From Bemisia tabaci (Eukaryota; Arthropoda; Insecta; Hemiptera; Aleyrodidae), in the NCBI RefSeq assembly GCF_918797505.1, contig NC_092802.1, positions 9,133,480 to 9,197,479 of the forward strand: a stretch of 64,000 nucleotides of DNA, given 5' to 3'. The notes beneath the pieces are model-generated. The model ran no database searches, was not told the origin of the DNA, and saw only the letters and a program-made list of their open reading frames with translations. Numbering within the stretch: position 1 is the stretch's first letter; each line of letters starts with the position of its first letter. The position numbers were made by a program, and so were the translations under genes. Shown here piece by piece: positions 12,040 to 22,439 of this stretch.

Positions 12040-13030
12040 GTCTGTTCCTTGAGTCCCAGGCTTCGTTGATAAATCGAAACTAGCAATTCTTTATCGTCGC
12101 CCTGGTGGCCCTGTAAGTACCTTGTATTCCTAAGGAAACTCATACCACATTCAATTTCTTGCGCAACATACTTAGTTCTACCTGTCGAGTTTTCAACTCC
12201 TTGTAATTACCAAGTTTGCGTAAGGGAAGTGCATGAGTTACCTAACATCTGTCAAACATCCATTTTCTGGTGGAATCACAAATTGAGAAATCTTCTCTTT
12301 GTGTACATCCAGGAGTTTTGAATAAATTTCATAATCTGAAACTTCCATGCACCAAACCTTTTGCTTAGTTGACTTCTTGATTTCTAGAAGCATTATGTAC
12401 TAATAAATGTAGAATTTGTCTTACCACTTTTGCCTCCATTTCACAAATCGAGACCTGTTCTCTTTGTGATACTAAGGATGCCATTTAATTCTTTGTAAGA
12501 CCTCGAGGACTTGTCAATAAATCGAGCTACCATCTCTTTATTGTCAGGTTAGTCGCCTATTATTAAGTACATTTTATCTCTAAGGAAACTCGGATCACGT
12601 CCAGTTCCTTACGCTACAGAGTTCTACCAGTCGAGTTTTGAATTCCTGGTAATTACTATTTGTACCAATAAATGTAGAATATGTATTACCACTTTTGCCT
12701 CCATTTCACAAATTGAGACGTGTTCTCTTTGTGCTACTACGGATGCTATTTAATTCTTTCCGAGACGTCCAGGCCTTGTCAATAAATCGAGCTACCATCT
12801 CTTTATTGTCAGGCTAGTGGCCTAATAAGTACATTTTATCTCTTAGGAAACTCGCATCACATCCAATTCCTTACGTTACACAGTTCTACGAGTCGAGTTT
12901 TGAATTCCTGGTAATTACTCTGTTTGTGTAAGCAAAGTGGACGAGTAAACTTCTGACGAACATCCACTTCCTGGCCAGGATGAAAATGGAGAAATCTTCT
13001 CTTTGACCCCTTAAAGGAGTTCTGAAGAAA
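12040..13030. repeat. Three degenerate tandem copies of a 250-330 bp unit
   Basis: Related blocks recur near 12060, 12510 and 12780: AATAAATCGAGCTACCATCT, then AAGTACATTTTATCTC, then GAGTTTTGAATTCCTGGTAA. On the minus strand the last block reads as a short conserved peptide (QEFKTRLVELC) in two copies and a diverged version in the third. A frame of 91 codons remains only in the 12857-13132 copy. This may be a decayed tandem gene or exon family, or simply a satellite; no protein family was recognised. Confidence 0.5.
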
Positions 13031-13442
13031 TTTCATACTCTGTTTTAAATTATTTCCTACAGGAATTTGATACTCTGATCCCTTCGTATGCATCCTGTTT
13101 TCGCAGTTGAGTTTTAAACTCCCTTGGACCATTTTATTTGCATCAAGGTAGATTTTCAGTGTACTTCGGCCAGATTTTCACATTTTGGCCACTTCCGAAA
13201 AAGAGAATTGTCTTTCTACATTTACTTGATCATTTTATCAAACTCAGGGGAGTTCTTGTCACGGCTTAAAGTTACCGTTTCATACATTTCTGATATTCTC
13301 AACTACTGAAAAAAACGTATCTGATGGTAACGCTAAATTAACTCCCCTAATATTTCTCTCAAGTGAACGGATTGTATGGTAACATTATAATTATCTTCCC
13401 TGATATTAAATAATTTACGGCTAGGAAATACCGTCCTTCAAA

Positions 13443-16400
13443 ATGGTTCGTAAGAGTTACAAAAGGAAATTACAACTGAGGAATTCCTCTAAGCAGAGAA
13501 AGCATAAAATGAACGGCCTCGGCAGCCCCTCAGAGGAAGGAGACAGTGTCAAAAATCCTGATGAGCTGAGTCGCGAATTTGATTCCTCAAATGTCAACTT
13601 TCAGAAACAAAGCAAAATCAGAAAACGAAGAATATACAAGCACAAAAGGTTAACTAATAAGAGTCAAAGTAAAGACGTTTCTTATCATAAATCTGATGAT
13701 GGCGACGTCATTACTTTCGAAGTAATTGCACCCTCATCTAATGAACAAGAGAAACCAGATTCTTCTGAAGTTCCGGAAGAATCATTTTCCAAAGGGATGA
13801 AAAGGCGTCATCACCAAACCTTAATTGGAGTTCAGGCTGACGCAGCAAAAATCTCTGTTGAGCAACTGCCTGGCTCTCCTGTGCGAAAGAGGCTGTCTCT
13901 TTCTCCTTTGGAAAAAGATAGACTCCAACAAAGTCAGGATGAAGAGAACAGCTTGTCGCCTCTACCTCCTGTTACACCAAGTCTTCCTCAGCAGTCTGAC
14001 TTTGAGACTGTGTCACAAAGGAACTTTACCAGTTGTTCCTCAGCAGTGGAATCGTGCAGGGCTCATTGTAACTATCAAACAACATTTCCTAGCCCGCCCT
14101 CTACATCAGAAACTGTTCTCTCACCGGCGGTTGCCTCTAGTCAGTGTAAGGACCGTTCGCATCAAAAGGAAGTGAGGCGTCGAGTAATTCATTCTAAAAC
14201 ATTGTACCGCAGGAATTTTAACAAAGCTGCATATCGCAAATTGTACAATGAATTTTTGAATGATGAGACCATGAAAGCGCAACTGGAAGAAAGATTTTCC
14301 AGTGCTGCACTGATGAAGCAGAATAAACCACCAGGCAAGCGGGTCCGAAGGAAACATGTCGGTCGCGGCCGAAAAAAAGGTGCCATTTCTTCCAAAAAAA
14401 ATGGCGCTGATTTTTGTCCTGAGAACCGACCGGTCTCTCCTCCCAACAGAGTAGAAAAAAGGAGTCGCAGGGAAAGCATAGGTGTCTGTTTGACGAATAG
14501 AGACGAGCAAGATATGAATGCATGCGACTCTCACATCGTCTCACCCAACCTTCCAACCGCAGTGAACCCTGCTTCGACCCGAAAGACAAGAAAACAGCGT
14601 TCGGCGCATCGTCACAGACGCAGAACGACGGGGAAACGTTCACTTCTCAGGTCTCGGGTCTCTCGAAGAAACATCAACAGACAACAACAGAGAGCAACAG
14701 AAGTACACGAGGAGCGGATCTACAACAAAACTCTGCAAAAGTTGAAAGTTTATTCGAGGCGAGATAGATTGAGAAAGAACGTTTTTCACTTGTTGCATCC
14801 GGAAGGTAAAATAATCAAAGATCTCTCCAGTCGTTTCAAAGGTTCTAAAGTCAGTGCGCGAATAGAGGCCAGATCCCTCGTCAAATGGTGTATGATACAT
14901 CGAAAGAGGTTGATCGCTCAATTTCAGAAGATGCACAAAGACTTGACATCCGAGTGCGAAACCCGGCTTCTCGTCGCTAGGAGCGTCTCGAAAGATACCG
15001 ATCGCTACGATGCTATGCTCGGTACAAAACTACACACTTCATCAACAGAGGGCTATTTTCATGAGATCAACTACAAAACAGCAGATTCTGCTCGTTCACC
15101 TCTCAGCGTCCAAGACGGAAAAGCAATGAATGTATTCTTGTACTGGGAGCGGCACAAGAAAAGTTACGCATGGTCTTGCGACACAGTCTGTAAGTTGGAC
15201 GAGGCCACTTTGACACATGAGGTGGAAAAAATTCTCACCACTCTCAGTCGCACTGTCGTCCTGAGATATATGGTCCACTTTCTTCTCACCATGAAGGACT
15301 GCGGTAACAGCGTTTGCCGTGATGCTGTTCAGTCGGGGCATACATTGCCTTGCAGGGAGGAAAATGGCAACGGAGCCCCGTTTGTTTTTCTAGAGAATCA
15401 CATGCCTCATTTCCCCAAGTTGCGGTCCATTGTACGTCAGCTGCAAGCTTTGAAGCGAGCCTTGACCAAAATAGATGAGCTGGACCACGCTCTGTACAGT
15501 GGAGACGTGACAATGCTCACCACCGTAGCTGAGGCTGCCAAGTTGAAAGGCGGAGAGTTCAATTTAGGCACCAAACATTTTCCATCGGAGGATGCCATCA
15601 GGAGCACGTATATCGAAAGTTTCAAGGCTTATGAACGGACAATTCAGGACCTTCCCCTCGATTCTTGCTTCAGTTGCGATAGAATTCTTTTTCGGAGAAG
15701 TTTGAGAAAGGTCAGCAACATCAAGCAAATAAACAATCAAACTTGGGACGAAATATACGCTCATGCCATCGCTCGCGATGCCTGCGTCGAGTTCATCTGC
15801 GAGTACTGTCAGAAGAAAATTAAAGCTAATAAAGTTCCTCCTATTGCTATCATCAACAAGATGGAGGCTTTTCAGGCCCCACCGGAGATAGCAGATCTGA
15901 ACACCTTCGAAAAAATGTTCATACAGCTCGTCAAAGCGTTCCAGGTCGTCGTGAAGGCCGGCACTGTCATGAATAAGCGGATACCTACCGTGAACTTGAA
16001 CTCTAAGGTGATCGGCAGAACGTTCCATCTCCCTTTGCCCCTTGAAGCGAACTTAGGCAGAGTTCTTCAATCGGACCGCACAGTATTACCGAACCAAGAT
16101 TTGTACATACTGGTCCGAGGATTGCCGACAAAGAACAGGAAAATCTGGGAATCAGTAGTAAATTTTAACAAAGTAATCAGAGCGCTGCGCTGGTTAAAAG
16201 AGAACAATTCTCTGTACGAGAAATTACAGCTGCCAGAATCAGTTCAGGATCTGATGAGTTACATTCCTGACACAGATATAGCCCCAGAAGGAGGGCAATC
16301 AGACCCTGATGAGCCGAATACAGATCCCGATGAGCCGGATACGGATCCCGATGAGCCGGATACGGATCCCGATGAGCCTGATACGGATCCCGATGAGCCG

Positions 16401-19400
16401 GATGCCGCCTTTGAGGAGCCAACGAGTTGTCCTGATGGTCAGCAAACTGCGGAAAATCCAAGACAATCAAATACTGTAACATCCCATCCTCGAACTGATT
16501 CAAATTCCGACAGTCACCGACAAGGAATTACTCGGCAGGTAGAAATTGATTCCGACGTGAGACAATTCCACGAGGCTTCACCTATTTTAGACCCTTTCGG
16601 TGATACCGTCTTGCGAGAACAAAATTCACCAGCTAGGCATTCTCCTGTTAGTCATGTACTTCCTCAGCCAGAGACTCACGATCCCGCCATGGAAACAGAT
16701 AAGGCCGTTGAAAATAATGTCAACTCAGGCCCGGAAGGTGGATGCGTCCAGATTCCAGTTGATTCGTATGTTGCCTGTGACGAAATGATCATTTCCAATG
16801 ACGAGGAAGCTTCGAAGAGAGATCGTGAGCCTGTGGTTGGTACAGCCGCTCCTCCTGAAAGACTTACAAGGTCCGACCCTGATCAGAACGATTCTCTTTC
16901 GCGGTGTCAGCAGATTGCCGCAATGTTGACTCAACGTGACAAGGAAGATGAGTTTTACGCACCTTACACCATATTTCCTGTCTACGAGAAACGAGAGAAC
17001 AGGCTCGCGAAAGATATGTTCCAATTGCTGAAAGTTCAGGAGTCGAGTCTGGACTCAAGAACTAATAAACTGGACGCAATGTGTTTTCCTGATCTGTACC
17101 CGTACGGGAAGAACTCTTTCCACGAGGACAGAGAGGTCCCTGTGCAGTTTACAGATTTCGTTAAATCCAGGCTTCTCCTTCGTCAACCGCAGTTCCGTAA
17201 AAACATACAATACCTGTTTTACTGCTTGAATCAGGCGACTAATCGGCAGCTGGCTGCAGGTATTTACCAGGTGCTCAACACTACCCGTCACACTACAACA
17301 GCTGCTGAATTTCTCGATTCCGTGGCCGCAGGAGAATTTGAGAAGGATCTATCCAGTGTCTTTCAGCGAGTCAGGAATACCGAAGAGTACTGGAAGAGAC
17401 CTAGGAGCCAAATTCTGTCGATGATCGACGCTTACGGGCCTGCAACTTTCTTCTTCACCTACGCTCCTGCTGACTATGATGACAAAGAGCTGGAAGCATA
17501 TTTAAAGGAACTGGAAGGCACTGCAGCGGAGGGAAAATCATTACCAACCCTTATCGCTTCCGAACCCTTATCCGTTTCACGTTTCTATGCCCAAAAACAC
17601 AAAGCAATGTTGGATTTTTTGACAGTACCCAGCGGGGGACCGCTGGGAATTGTCGAGCATTACACCGTACGCCTAGAATACCAAGGTAGAGGCACCCCAC
17701 ATTATCACTGTCTCCTGTGGGTGAAAGACGCGCCAGTGCTGGGTAAAGCGTGCAGTGAAGATGTCGTTAAATTCATTCAGGATCGGATAACGTGCTCCAT
17801 ACCTGACAAAAAAACTTTTCCCACAATATACGACAGGGTAATGAAGTATCAACAGCACAAATGTAACAGTTACTGTATGAGGCCCAAAAAGACAAAAACT
17901 GGAATTAAGAAAGTTTGCCGCTTTGATTTTCCTCGTGCGATAACGAAGGAATTCATCTTGCGCGACGTTCCTACTGCTGTAGCCGGCAGAAGAAACCTGT
18001 GCACGAGAACCAGATTGTACGATTTGCCGCGACTCGAAGGTGAGGTACGAGTGAACGATTACAACGCTGCTATTCTACTCGTCTGGACCGGAAACATCGA
18101 CATACAGTACATCGGAGAAACCTCTGCCATAATCGGCAAATATATCTCGAAGTATCAAACCAAAGCAGAGAAGAGTAATATGACCGACGTATTCGATGAC
18201 ATCAGCAGCACCAGAGGCTTGCCCAGTCGTCTTTGGAACTACGGAGTCAGGGCCCTAGCCAATCGGGAATGCGGCGCCTTGGAGGCAGCTGATACCTTGC
18301 TGAGCACACCCCTCTTCCAAACCGATCCGAACACAACTTTCGTGTTCGTCGATGTCAGTCTTTTCCGCAGTAGAAAAGTGAAGACCAAGAAGGAGATCGA
18401 GCAGTTGCCTCCGGATTCCACCGACGTGTTCTGTCCGTCACTGGTCGACACTCATTATCCGCGGAGACCTGACCCAATGGAGACGGTGTGCCTTTACGAC
18501 TACGCCAGAAGTTGGGATATCATTAATAAAGAACCTACCAGAGACCCGACGGTAGTCTACTATCGCTACGGGGACAAATTTGTCCGTCAAAGATCCCGCC
18601 CTCACATAGTGCAGCACTACAAGACCGATCCTAAGCAGAGACCGGAGCAATACTTCTACAGTTTGCTCTTGCTTTTCAAACCGTGGCGAAAGTTGGAGGA
18701 ACTGAAGTCATCTCATGAAACGTACGCGGAGGCTTTTGACGCGCAGAAAAATGATTTACAAGATGCAATGAAGTACCATGAGAAACTCTCAGACATTCTT
18801 GCCGCTCATGAAGCCGTAACGGAGTTGATCGATGCGAAGTCCAAGCAACTCGGAGATGCACAGCCGGACGATCAGGACGATCTCCTCGGCCCTGAAGATA
18901 ATGCCTTCAGGCGTGAAGCAGCGGAGGAAGCAATGGAAGAATTTCACGCTGCAGCCAGGGCTATCACCGAGGACTTGTCGGCGTTGGAGTCACAATTGAA
19001 CACCGATCAACGCAGAGTTTATGAGTTTTTAAAAACTCGACTAACGCACTACGTCCAATGCAAGCCTGACGACCCTGACGATGTCCAGAAACCAGTGCGA
19101 GGGTTCACTTCCGGCGTTGGCGGAACAGGCAAATCTTTTCTCACTAAATCTCTCATTCTGTGGGTAGCACAAAACCTGGGAAAGAAAGTTGCCGTCTGTG
19201 CGCCAACTGGAATGGCTGCTTCACATATCAACGGTCAGACGTTGCATGCCCTCCTCCAGTTACCCGTAGAACATGGCGATACTTTGAAGTACGCCCGACT
19301 TTCCGACACCGTCCTTGAAGTGTTGCGAATTGCGTTGAAGGATGTGGTGCTTCTCATCATCGATGAAATATCGATGGTTTCCAATGTCAATTTCATGATG

Positions 19401-22400
19401 GTTCACTTGAGACTTTCCGAAATTTTCGACTCGCACGATAGAGCCCCTATGGGAGGTCTGAATATTTTCACCACCGGGGACCTGCTCCAGTTGAGTCCCG
19501 TCAAGGGTCGTCCGGTGTACATGAACCTAACAACTCAACAGAGGCAGAAGCATTTCAATTCTCTGTGCAGTATCAACCTTTGGACTGAGTATTTCACTGA
19601 TTACGATGAATTGCAAATCAACATGCGCCAACGCACCGATCCAAGCTTTTGCGAACTATTGGCCAATACCCGTCTCGGTTACTGCTCCGAAGAGGATCTG
19701 AAGACCCTCCGCAGCCGTCAAATCTCCTTTAAAAATCCCGACCCTGATAACAGATTGAAAGAGGTGGCCAGGTTCGTCGTGGAGCAACAGGGGCACAACG
19801 CGATCTGCTGTTTGCCTGTGCTAGATATGTGTCGAGCTCTGAACGAGTCGATCCTTTCCACTCACATCTCCAGTGAGGAAGTGCTTCTGATCGCCGAAGA
19901 TTCCATAGAATGCAAGCTAACGGAGAGGAACAGAGCTCAAAAGCGGTTAAGAGATCTCGAGGAGGATTGCTCGAGAACGGCCGGACTGGAAAAAGTGATA
20001 GTTGTCAAGGAGGGTGCTAAAATCATATTGAAGAAGAATTTAGATATGACCAAAAAATTCGTGAACGGTGCAACTGGGACCCTCCTAACAATAAAATATG
20101 ATCTCAACAAGCGTCCCAGTAGCTTACTCTTGCAGATGGACCTCGGTATCCTCGAACTGGAGCCGGACTCAAAAAAATTCGAGCTCATAACCGGTGTCTA
20201 CGTTCACAGGAAACAGTTTCCTATCGCGGTTGCCTACGGTATATCGATTCACAAGAGTCAAGGCCTTAGCCTCGATTCTTGTACTACGGACATCGGAAAT
20301 CGTATTTTCACCTGCGGTCAAAGCTATGTCGCCTTGTCGAGGGTAAAGACTTTGGAAGGCTTGCACATAATCAACATTGATCCATCACAAATCAAAGCGG
20401 ACCCGACGGCGATCCGTGAGTACAACAGACTGCGGGCCATGACTCCACACCTGAGAGACGCAGGTCCGCTCCGGACAGTATCGACGGTTAATAAAGCCAA
20501 ACGGATCCCAGATGACAGGTGGGCACCCTGCAAAGGAGCATCTGCGAACATCTACGGCGGCCCGCCGTCCCCGGTGCGAGCGGGTACTGCCGCTTCTCTG
20601 TGGCCCGCGTTCGAAAAAGGGGACGAAAATTCAAGCTATGCCAACGCTGCTCTGCAGTGCTTGTTAAGCTGTGAACCGTTGAGGAACGCCCTACGCCGAG
20701 CGGACGGCGAATCTGCTCTGTCGACTCTAGCCAAACAGTATCAGTTTCGGTCTAAAGTGACACTATCGGCTGAAAATTTGCGTCAAGAAGTAGGCGATCC
20801 ATTTGCCAGCAAAGAGGAGCAGAATCCAGCTGCTTTTGTGAACGCTCTACTCAACAGAAGTACCACTATGCAGGAAATGACCAAGTTTAAAGTAGTTCGT
20901 GACAAAAGGTGCAAATCTTGCAGTGCAAGGAGTGTCGAAGTATTCGAGGAATACATCTTTCACTTACGGGCCACTGATCAAAGTAAATTCAAGGTCGCCA
21001 ACGTAATGACTAACCTCCTCTCATGGTCAGACATCAACGATTCCCCATGTTCAAAATGTCAAAAACTGAGAGAGGTTCAACGGTTCGAATTGCAAGATCT
21101 GAAGGACCTACTCGTTCTGGAGATGCCGCTTTGGAAACAGGAGTCGAACGGTCAGCTGGGGAAGAACACCAAGCTGCGTTCGCCTGGTCTTCAGACGGAT
21201 ACTCTAACTGTAGGCAATCACCGTTACAGACTCCACGCAGCATTATTTCACAACGGTTCCGACATACAATCTGGCCACTGCTCGGCAGTCATAGTGTCCG
21301 GGAAAAAGTTCATCTCGGCCGACGATGATAACGTTACTCAAAAGAACTGGCCTTCGAGCAGCGTCGGCGCCCATCTTCTGTTTTACCGTCGATTGGATCC
21401 GAGTAATCTAGGAAGGAGGCCGAAAAAATCAGTCGCTCACGGCGAATCAAGGCCACCTGCATTGCCTCAATGTCCTGGTGCTGCCAAAGCACCTCCCAGA
21501 CGACTTCTGTTGGACGGTCCACCTGCGCCGTCGTTGGAAGTGAGAACCGCCGTAGCCGAGGATAATACCACGATGTCTGCTATATGGCCCCGATTTGAGA
21601 ACAAACCGGAGAGCGGAAGATTGGTCTCCTGCTACGCGAACGCGACGTTACAGTCCTTGCTCAGCTACGAGCCGTTGAGGTCCGCCTTGTTGGATGATTC
21701 AAACGATACGCCTTTAAAAAGGATTGCCTCCCAGTATCAAAATTACAGAGGGACAACACTTTCCTCGTGGCCGATCCGAGAGGCAACGGACGACATGTTT
21801 ACAGCCCCTCAACAACAATGCGTTCGAGAATTCATGAGTAGCTTGATCCGGCAAAACTCTATTTTGTTCGAAAAGACAAAGTTCACACAGACACTCCAGT
21901 TAAAATGTACTTCGTGCAATGTCTTGCGGGAAATTCCATCCGTCGAAAACATACTGCCTCTGCCCATTAAAGGGGAGAAAAAAATGATTTCCGAACTGAT
22001 CGACAGCCTTGCAGAGTGGTCCCAACCGTCAGATGATGACCCTGCCTGCTCTGTTGTTATCGAGAATAGAGCTTGTCCAGGAAAGTGTGTCTCTCGGACA
22101 CTCATACGAAATCCAAGCGATCTATTTATTGTGCAAATCAACCGCGCAAAGGAGATCAGCAGAGGCATTTACGTCAAAGACTCCGAGTTCCGGATGGTGA
22201 ATTTACCGTCGAAGAAGCTCACTTTCAGTGAGTCTGATCATTATAAATTGCACGCCGATGTAAGGCATCAAGGAGAAGATGAGCATTCCGGTCATTACAC
22301 GGCAGTTGTTCAAGTTGGCAGACAATTTCTTCTCACCGATGACGCGAACGTCTCTCCTTACAAGTGGACCCCGCATTGCGGTAAACTCTCCTACATCTTA

Positions 22401-22439
22401 GTCTACAAAAGGTTTGCTCCGTCTTCAAGACAGAATTAA
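13443..22439 (+). CDS. Helitron replicase-helicase with two C-terminal USP domains
   Basis: One uninterrupted 2,998-codon frame encodes a rolling-circle (Helitron) transposase. In order: a basic, probably nuclear N-terminus with many K/R clusters (1-480); a CX2C region followed by PPIAIINKMEAF, resembling the DUF6570 segment of insect Helitron-like proteins (about 760-860); an acidic DPDEPDT repeat (954-988); a Helitron-like N domain with FPDLYPYGKNSF (about 1170 on); the HUH Rep centre HYH at 1420-1422 with Tyr 1567 and Tyr 1571; and a Pif1-family helicase with Walker A GVGGTGKS (from 1891), Walker B IIDE (Asp 1974, Glu 1975), SIHKSQG and YVALSRV. After the helicase come two USP (peptidase C19) domains: about 2380-2660 with Ser 2398 in place of the catalytic Cys and His 2612, and about 2715-2995 with Cys 2730 and His 2951. 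The first ATG in the frame was taken as start. Length far exceeds usual Helitron proteins. Element termini were not determined. Confidence 0.93.
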   Translation: MVRKSYKRKLQLRNSSKQRKHKMNGLGSPSEEGDSVKNPDELSREFDSSNVNFQKQSKIRKRRIYKHKRLTNKSQSKDVSYHKSDDGDVITFEVIAPSSNEQEKPDSSEVPEESFSKGMKRRHHQTLIGVQADAAKISVEQLPGSPVRKRLSLSPLEKDRLQQSQDEENSLSPLPPVTPSLPQQSDFETVSQRNFTSCSSAVESCRAHCNYQTTFPSPPSTSETVLSPAVASSQCKDRSHQKEVRRRVIHSKTLYRRNFNKAAYRKLYNEFLNDETMKAQLEERFSSAALMKQNKPPGKRVRRKHVGRGRKKGAISSKKNGADFCPENRPVSPPNRVEKRSRRESIGVCLTNRDEQDMNACDSHIVSPNLPTAVNPASTRKTRKQRSAHRHRRRTTGKRSLLRSRVSRRNINRQQQRATEVHEERIYNKTLQKLKVYSRRDRLRKNVFHLLHPEGKIIKDLSSRFKGSKVSARIEARSLVKWCMIHRKRLIAQFQKMHKDLTSECETRLLVARSVSKDTDRYDAMLGTKLHTSSTEGYFHEINYKTADSARSPLSVQDGKAMNVFLYWERHKKSYAWSCDTVCKLDEATLTHEVEKILTTLSRTVVLRYMVHFLLTMKDCGNSVCRDAVQSGHTLPCREENGNGAPFVFLENHMPHFPKLRSIVRQLQALKRALTKIDELDHALYSGDVTMLTTVAEAAKLKGGEFNLGTKHFPSEDAIRSTYIESFKAYERTIQDLPLDSCFSCDRILFRRSLRKVSNIKQINNQTWDEIYAHAIARDACVEFICEYCQKKIKANKVPPIAIINKMEAFQAPPEIADLNTFEKMFIQLVKAFQVVVKAGTVMNKRIPTVNLNSKVIGRTFHLPLPLEANLGRVLQSDRTVLPNQDLYILVRGLPTKNRKIWESVVNFNKVIRALRWLKENNSLYEKLQLPESVQDLMSYIPDTDIAPEGGQSDPDEPNTDPDEPDTDPDEPDTDPDEPDTDPDEPDAAFEEPTSCPDGQQTAENPRQSNTVTSHPRTDSNSDSHRQGITRQVEIDSDVRQFHEASPILDPFGDTVLREQNSPARHSPVSHVLPQPETHDPAMETDKAVENNVNSGPEGGCVQIPVDSYVACDEMIISNDEEASKRDREPVVGTAAPPERLTRSDPDQNDSLSRCQQIAAMLTQRDKEDEFYAPYTIFPVYEKRENRLAKDMFQLLKVQESSLDSRTNKLDAMCFPDLYPYGKNSFHEDREVPVQFTDFVKSRLLLRQPQFRKNIQYLFYCLNQATNRQLAAGIYQVLNTTRHTTTAAEFLDSVAAGEFEKDLSSVFQRVRNTEEYWKRPRSQILSMIDAYGPATFFFTYAPADYDDKELEAYLKELEGTAAEGKSLPTLIASEPLSVSRFYAQKHKAMLDFLTVPSGGPLGIVEHYTVRLEYQGRGTPHYHCLLWVKDAPVLGKACSEDVVKFIQDRITCSIPDKKTFPTIYDRVMKYQQHKCNSYCMRPKKTKTGIKKVCRFDFPRAITKEFILRDVPTAVAGRRNLCTRTRLYDLPRLEGEVRVNDYNAAILLVWTGNIDIQYIGETSAIIGKYISKYQTKAEKSNMTDVFDDISSTRGLPSRLWNYGVRALANRECGALEAADTLLSTPLFQTDPNTTFVFVDVSLFRSRKVKTKKEIEQLPPDSTDVFCPSLVDTHYPRRPDPMETVCLYDYARSWDIINKEPTRDPTVVYYRYGDKFVRQRSRPHIVQHYKTDPKQRPEQYFYSLLLLFKPWRKLEELKSSHETYAEAFDAQKNDLQDAMKYHEKLSDILAAHEAVTELIDAKSKQLGDAQPDDQDDLLGPEDNAFRREAAEEAMEEFHAAARAITEDLSALESQLNTDQRRVYEFLKTRLTHYVQCKPDDPDDVQKPVRGFTSGVGGTGKSFLTKSLILWVAQNLGKKVAVCAPTGMAASHINGQTLHALLQLPVEHGDTLKYARLSDTVLEVLRIALKDVVLLIIDEISMVSNVNFMMVHLRLSEIFDSHDRAPMGGLNIFTTGDLLQLSPVKGRPVYMNLTTQQRQKHFNSLCSINLWTEYFTDYDELQINMRQRTDPSFCELLANTRLGYCSEEDLKTLRSRQISFKNPDPDNRLKEVARFVVEQQGHNAICCLPVLDMCRALNESILSTHISSEEVLLIAEDSIECKLTERNRAQKRLRDLEEDCSRTAGLEKVIVVKEGAKIILKKNLDMTKKFVNGATGTLLTIKYDLNKRPSSLLLQMDLGILELEPDSKKFELITGVYVHRKQFPIAVAYGISIHKSQGLSLDSCTTDIGNRIFTCGQSYVALSRVKTLEGLHIINIDPSQIKADPTAIREYNRLRAMTPHLRDAGPLRTVSTVNKAKRIPDDRWAPCKGASANIYGGPPSPVRAGTAASLWPAFEKGDENSSYANAALQCLLSCEPLRNALRRADGESALSTLAKQYQFRSKVTLSAENLRQEVGDPFASKEEQNPAAFVNALLNRSTTMQEMTKFKVVRDKRCKSCSARSVEVFEEYIFHLRATDQSKFKVANVMTNLLSWSDINDSPCSKCQKLREVQRFELQDLKDLLVLEMPLWKQESNGQLGKNTKLRSPGLQTDTLTVGNHRYRLHAALFHNGSDIQSGHCSAVIVSGKKFISADDDNVTQKNWPSSSVGAHLLFYRRLDPSNLGRRPKKSVAHGESRPPALPQCPGAAKAPPRRLLLDGPPAPSLEVRTAVAEDNTTMSAIWPRFENKPESGRLVSCYANATLQSLLSYEPLRSALLDDSNDTPLKRIASQYQNYRGTTLSSWPIREATDDMFTAPQQQCVREFMSSLIRQNSILFEKTKFTQTLQLKCTSCNVLREIPSVENILPLPIKGEKKMISELIDSLAEWSQPSDDDPACSVVIENRACPGKCVSRTLIRNPSDLFIVQINRAKEISRGIYVKDSEFRMVNLPSKKLTFSESDHYKLHADVRHQGEDEHSGHYTAVVQVGRQFLLTDDANVSPYKWTPHCGKLSYILVYKRFAPSSRQN
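16302..16406 (+). repeat. In-frame 21-bp tandem repeat (DPDEPDT) x5
   Basis: Five 21-bp units close to GATCCCGATGAGCCGGATAC encode repeats of DPDEPDT (residues 954-988). The array separates the DUF6570-like region from the Helitron N domain and is probably a flexible acidic linker. Because the unit is a multiple of three, copy number can change without breaking the frame. Confidence 0.92.

Noticed and set aside
13825..22200. Many antisense and shifted frames of 60-150 codons within the Helitron gene
   Set aside because: They are shadows of a GC-richer coding strand; none has a recognisable domain and all lie inside the 2,998-codon frame.
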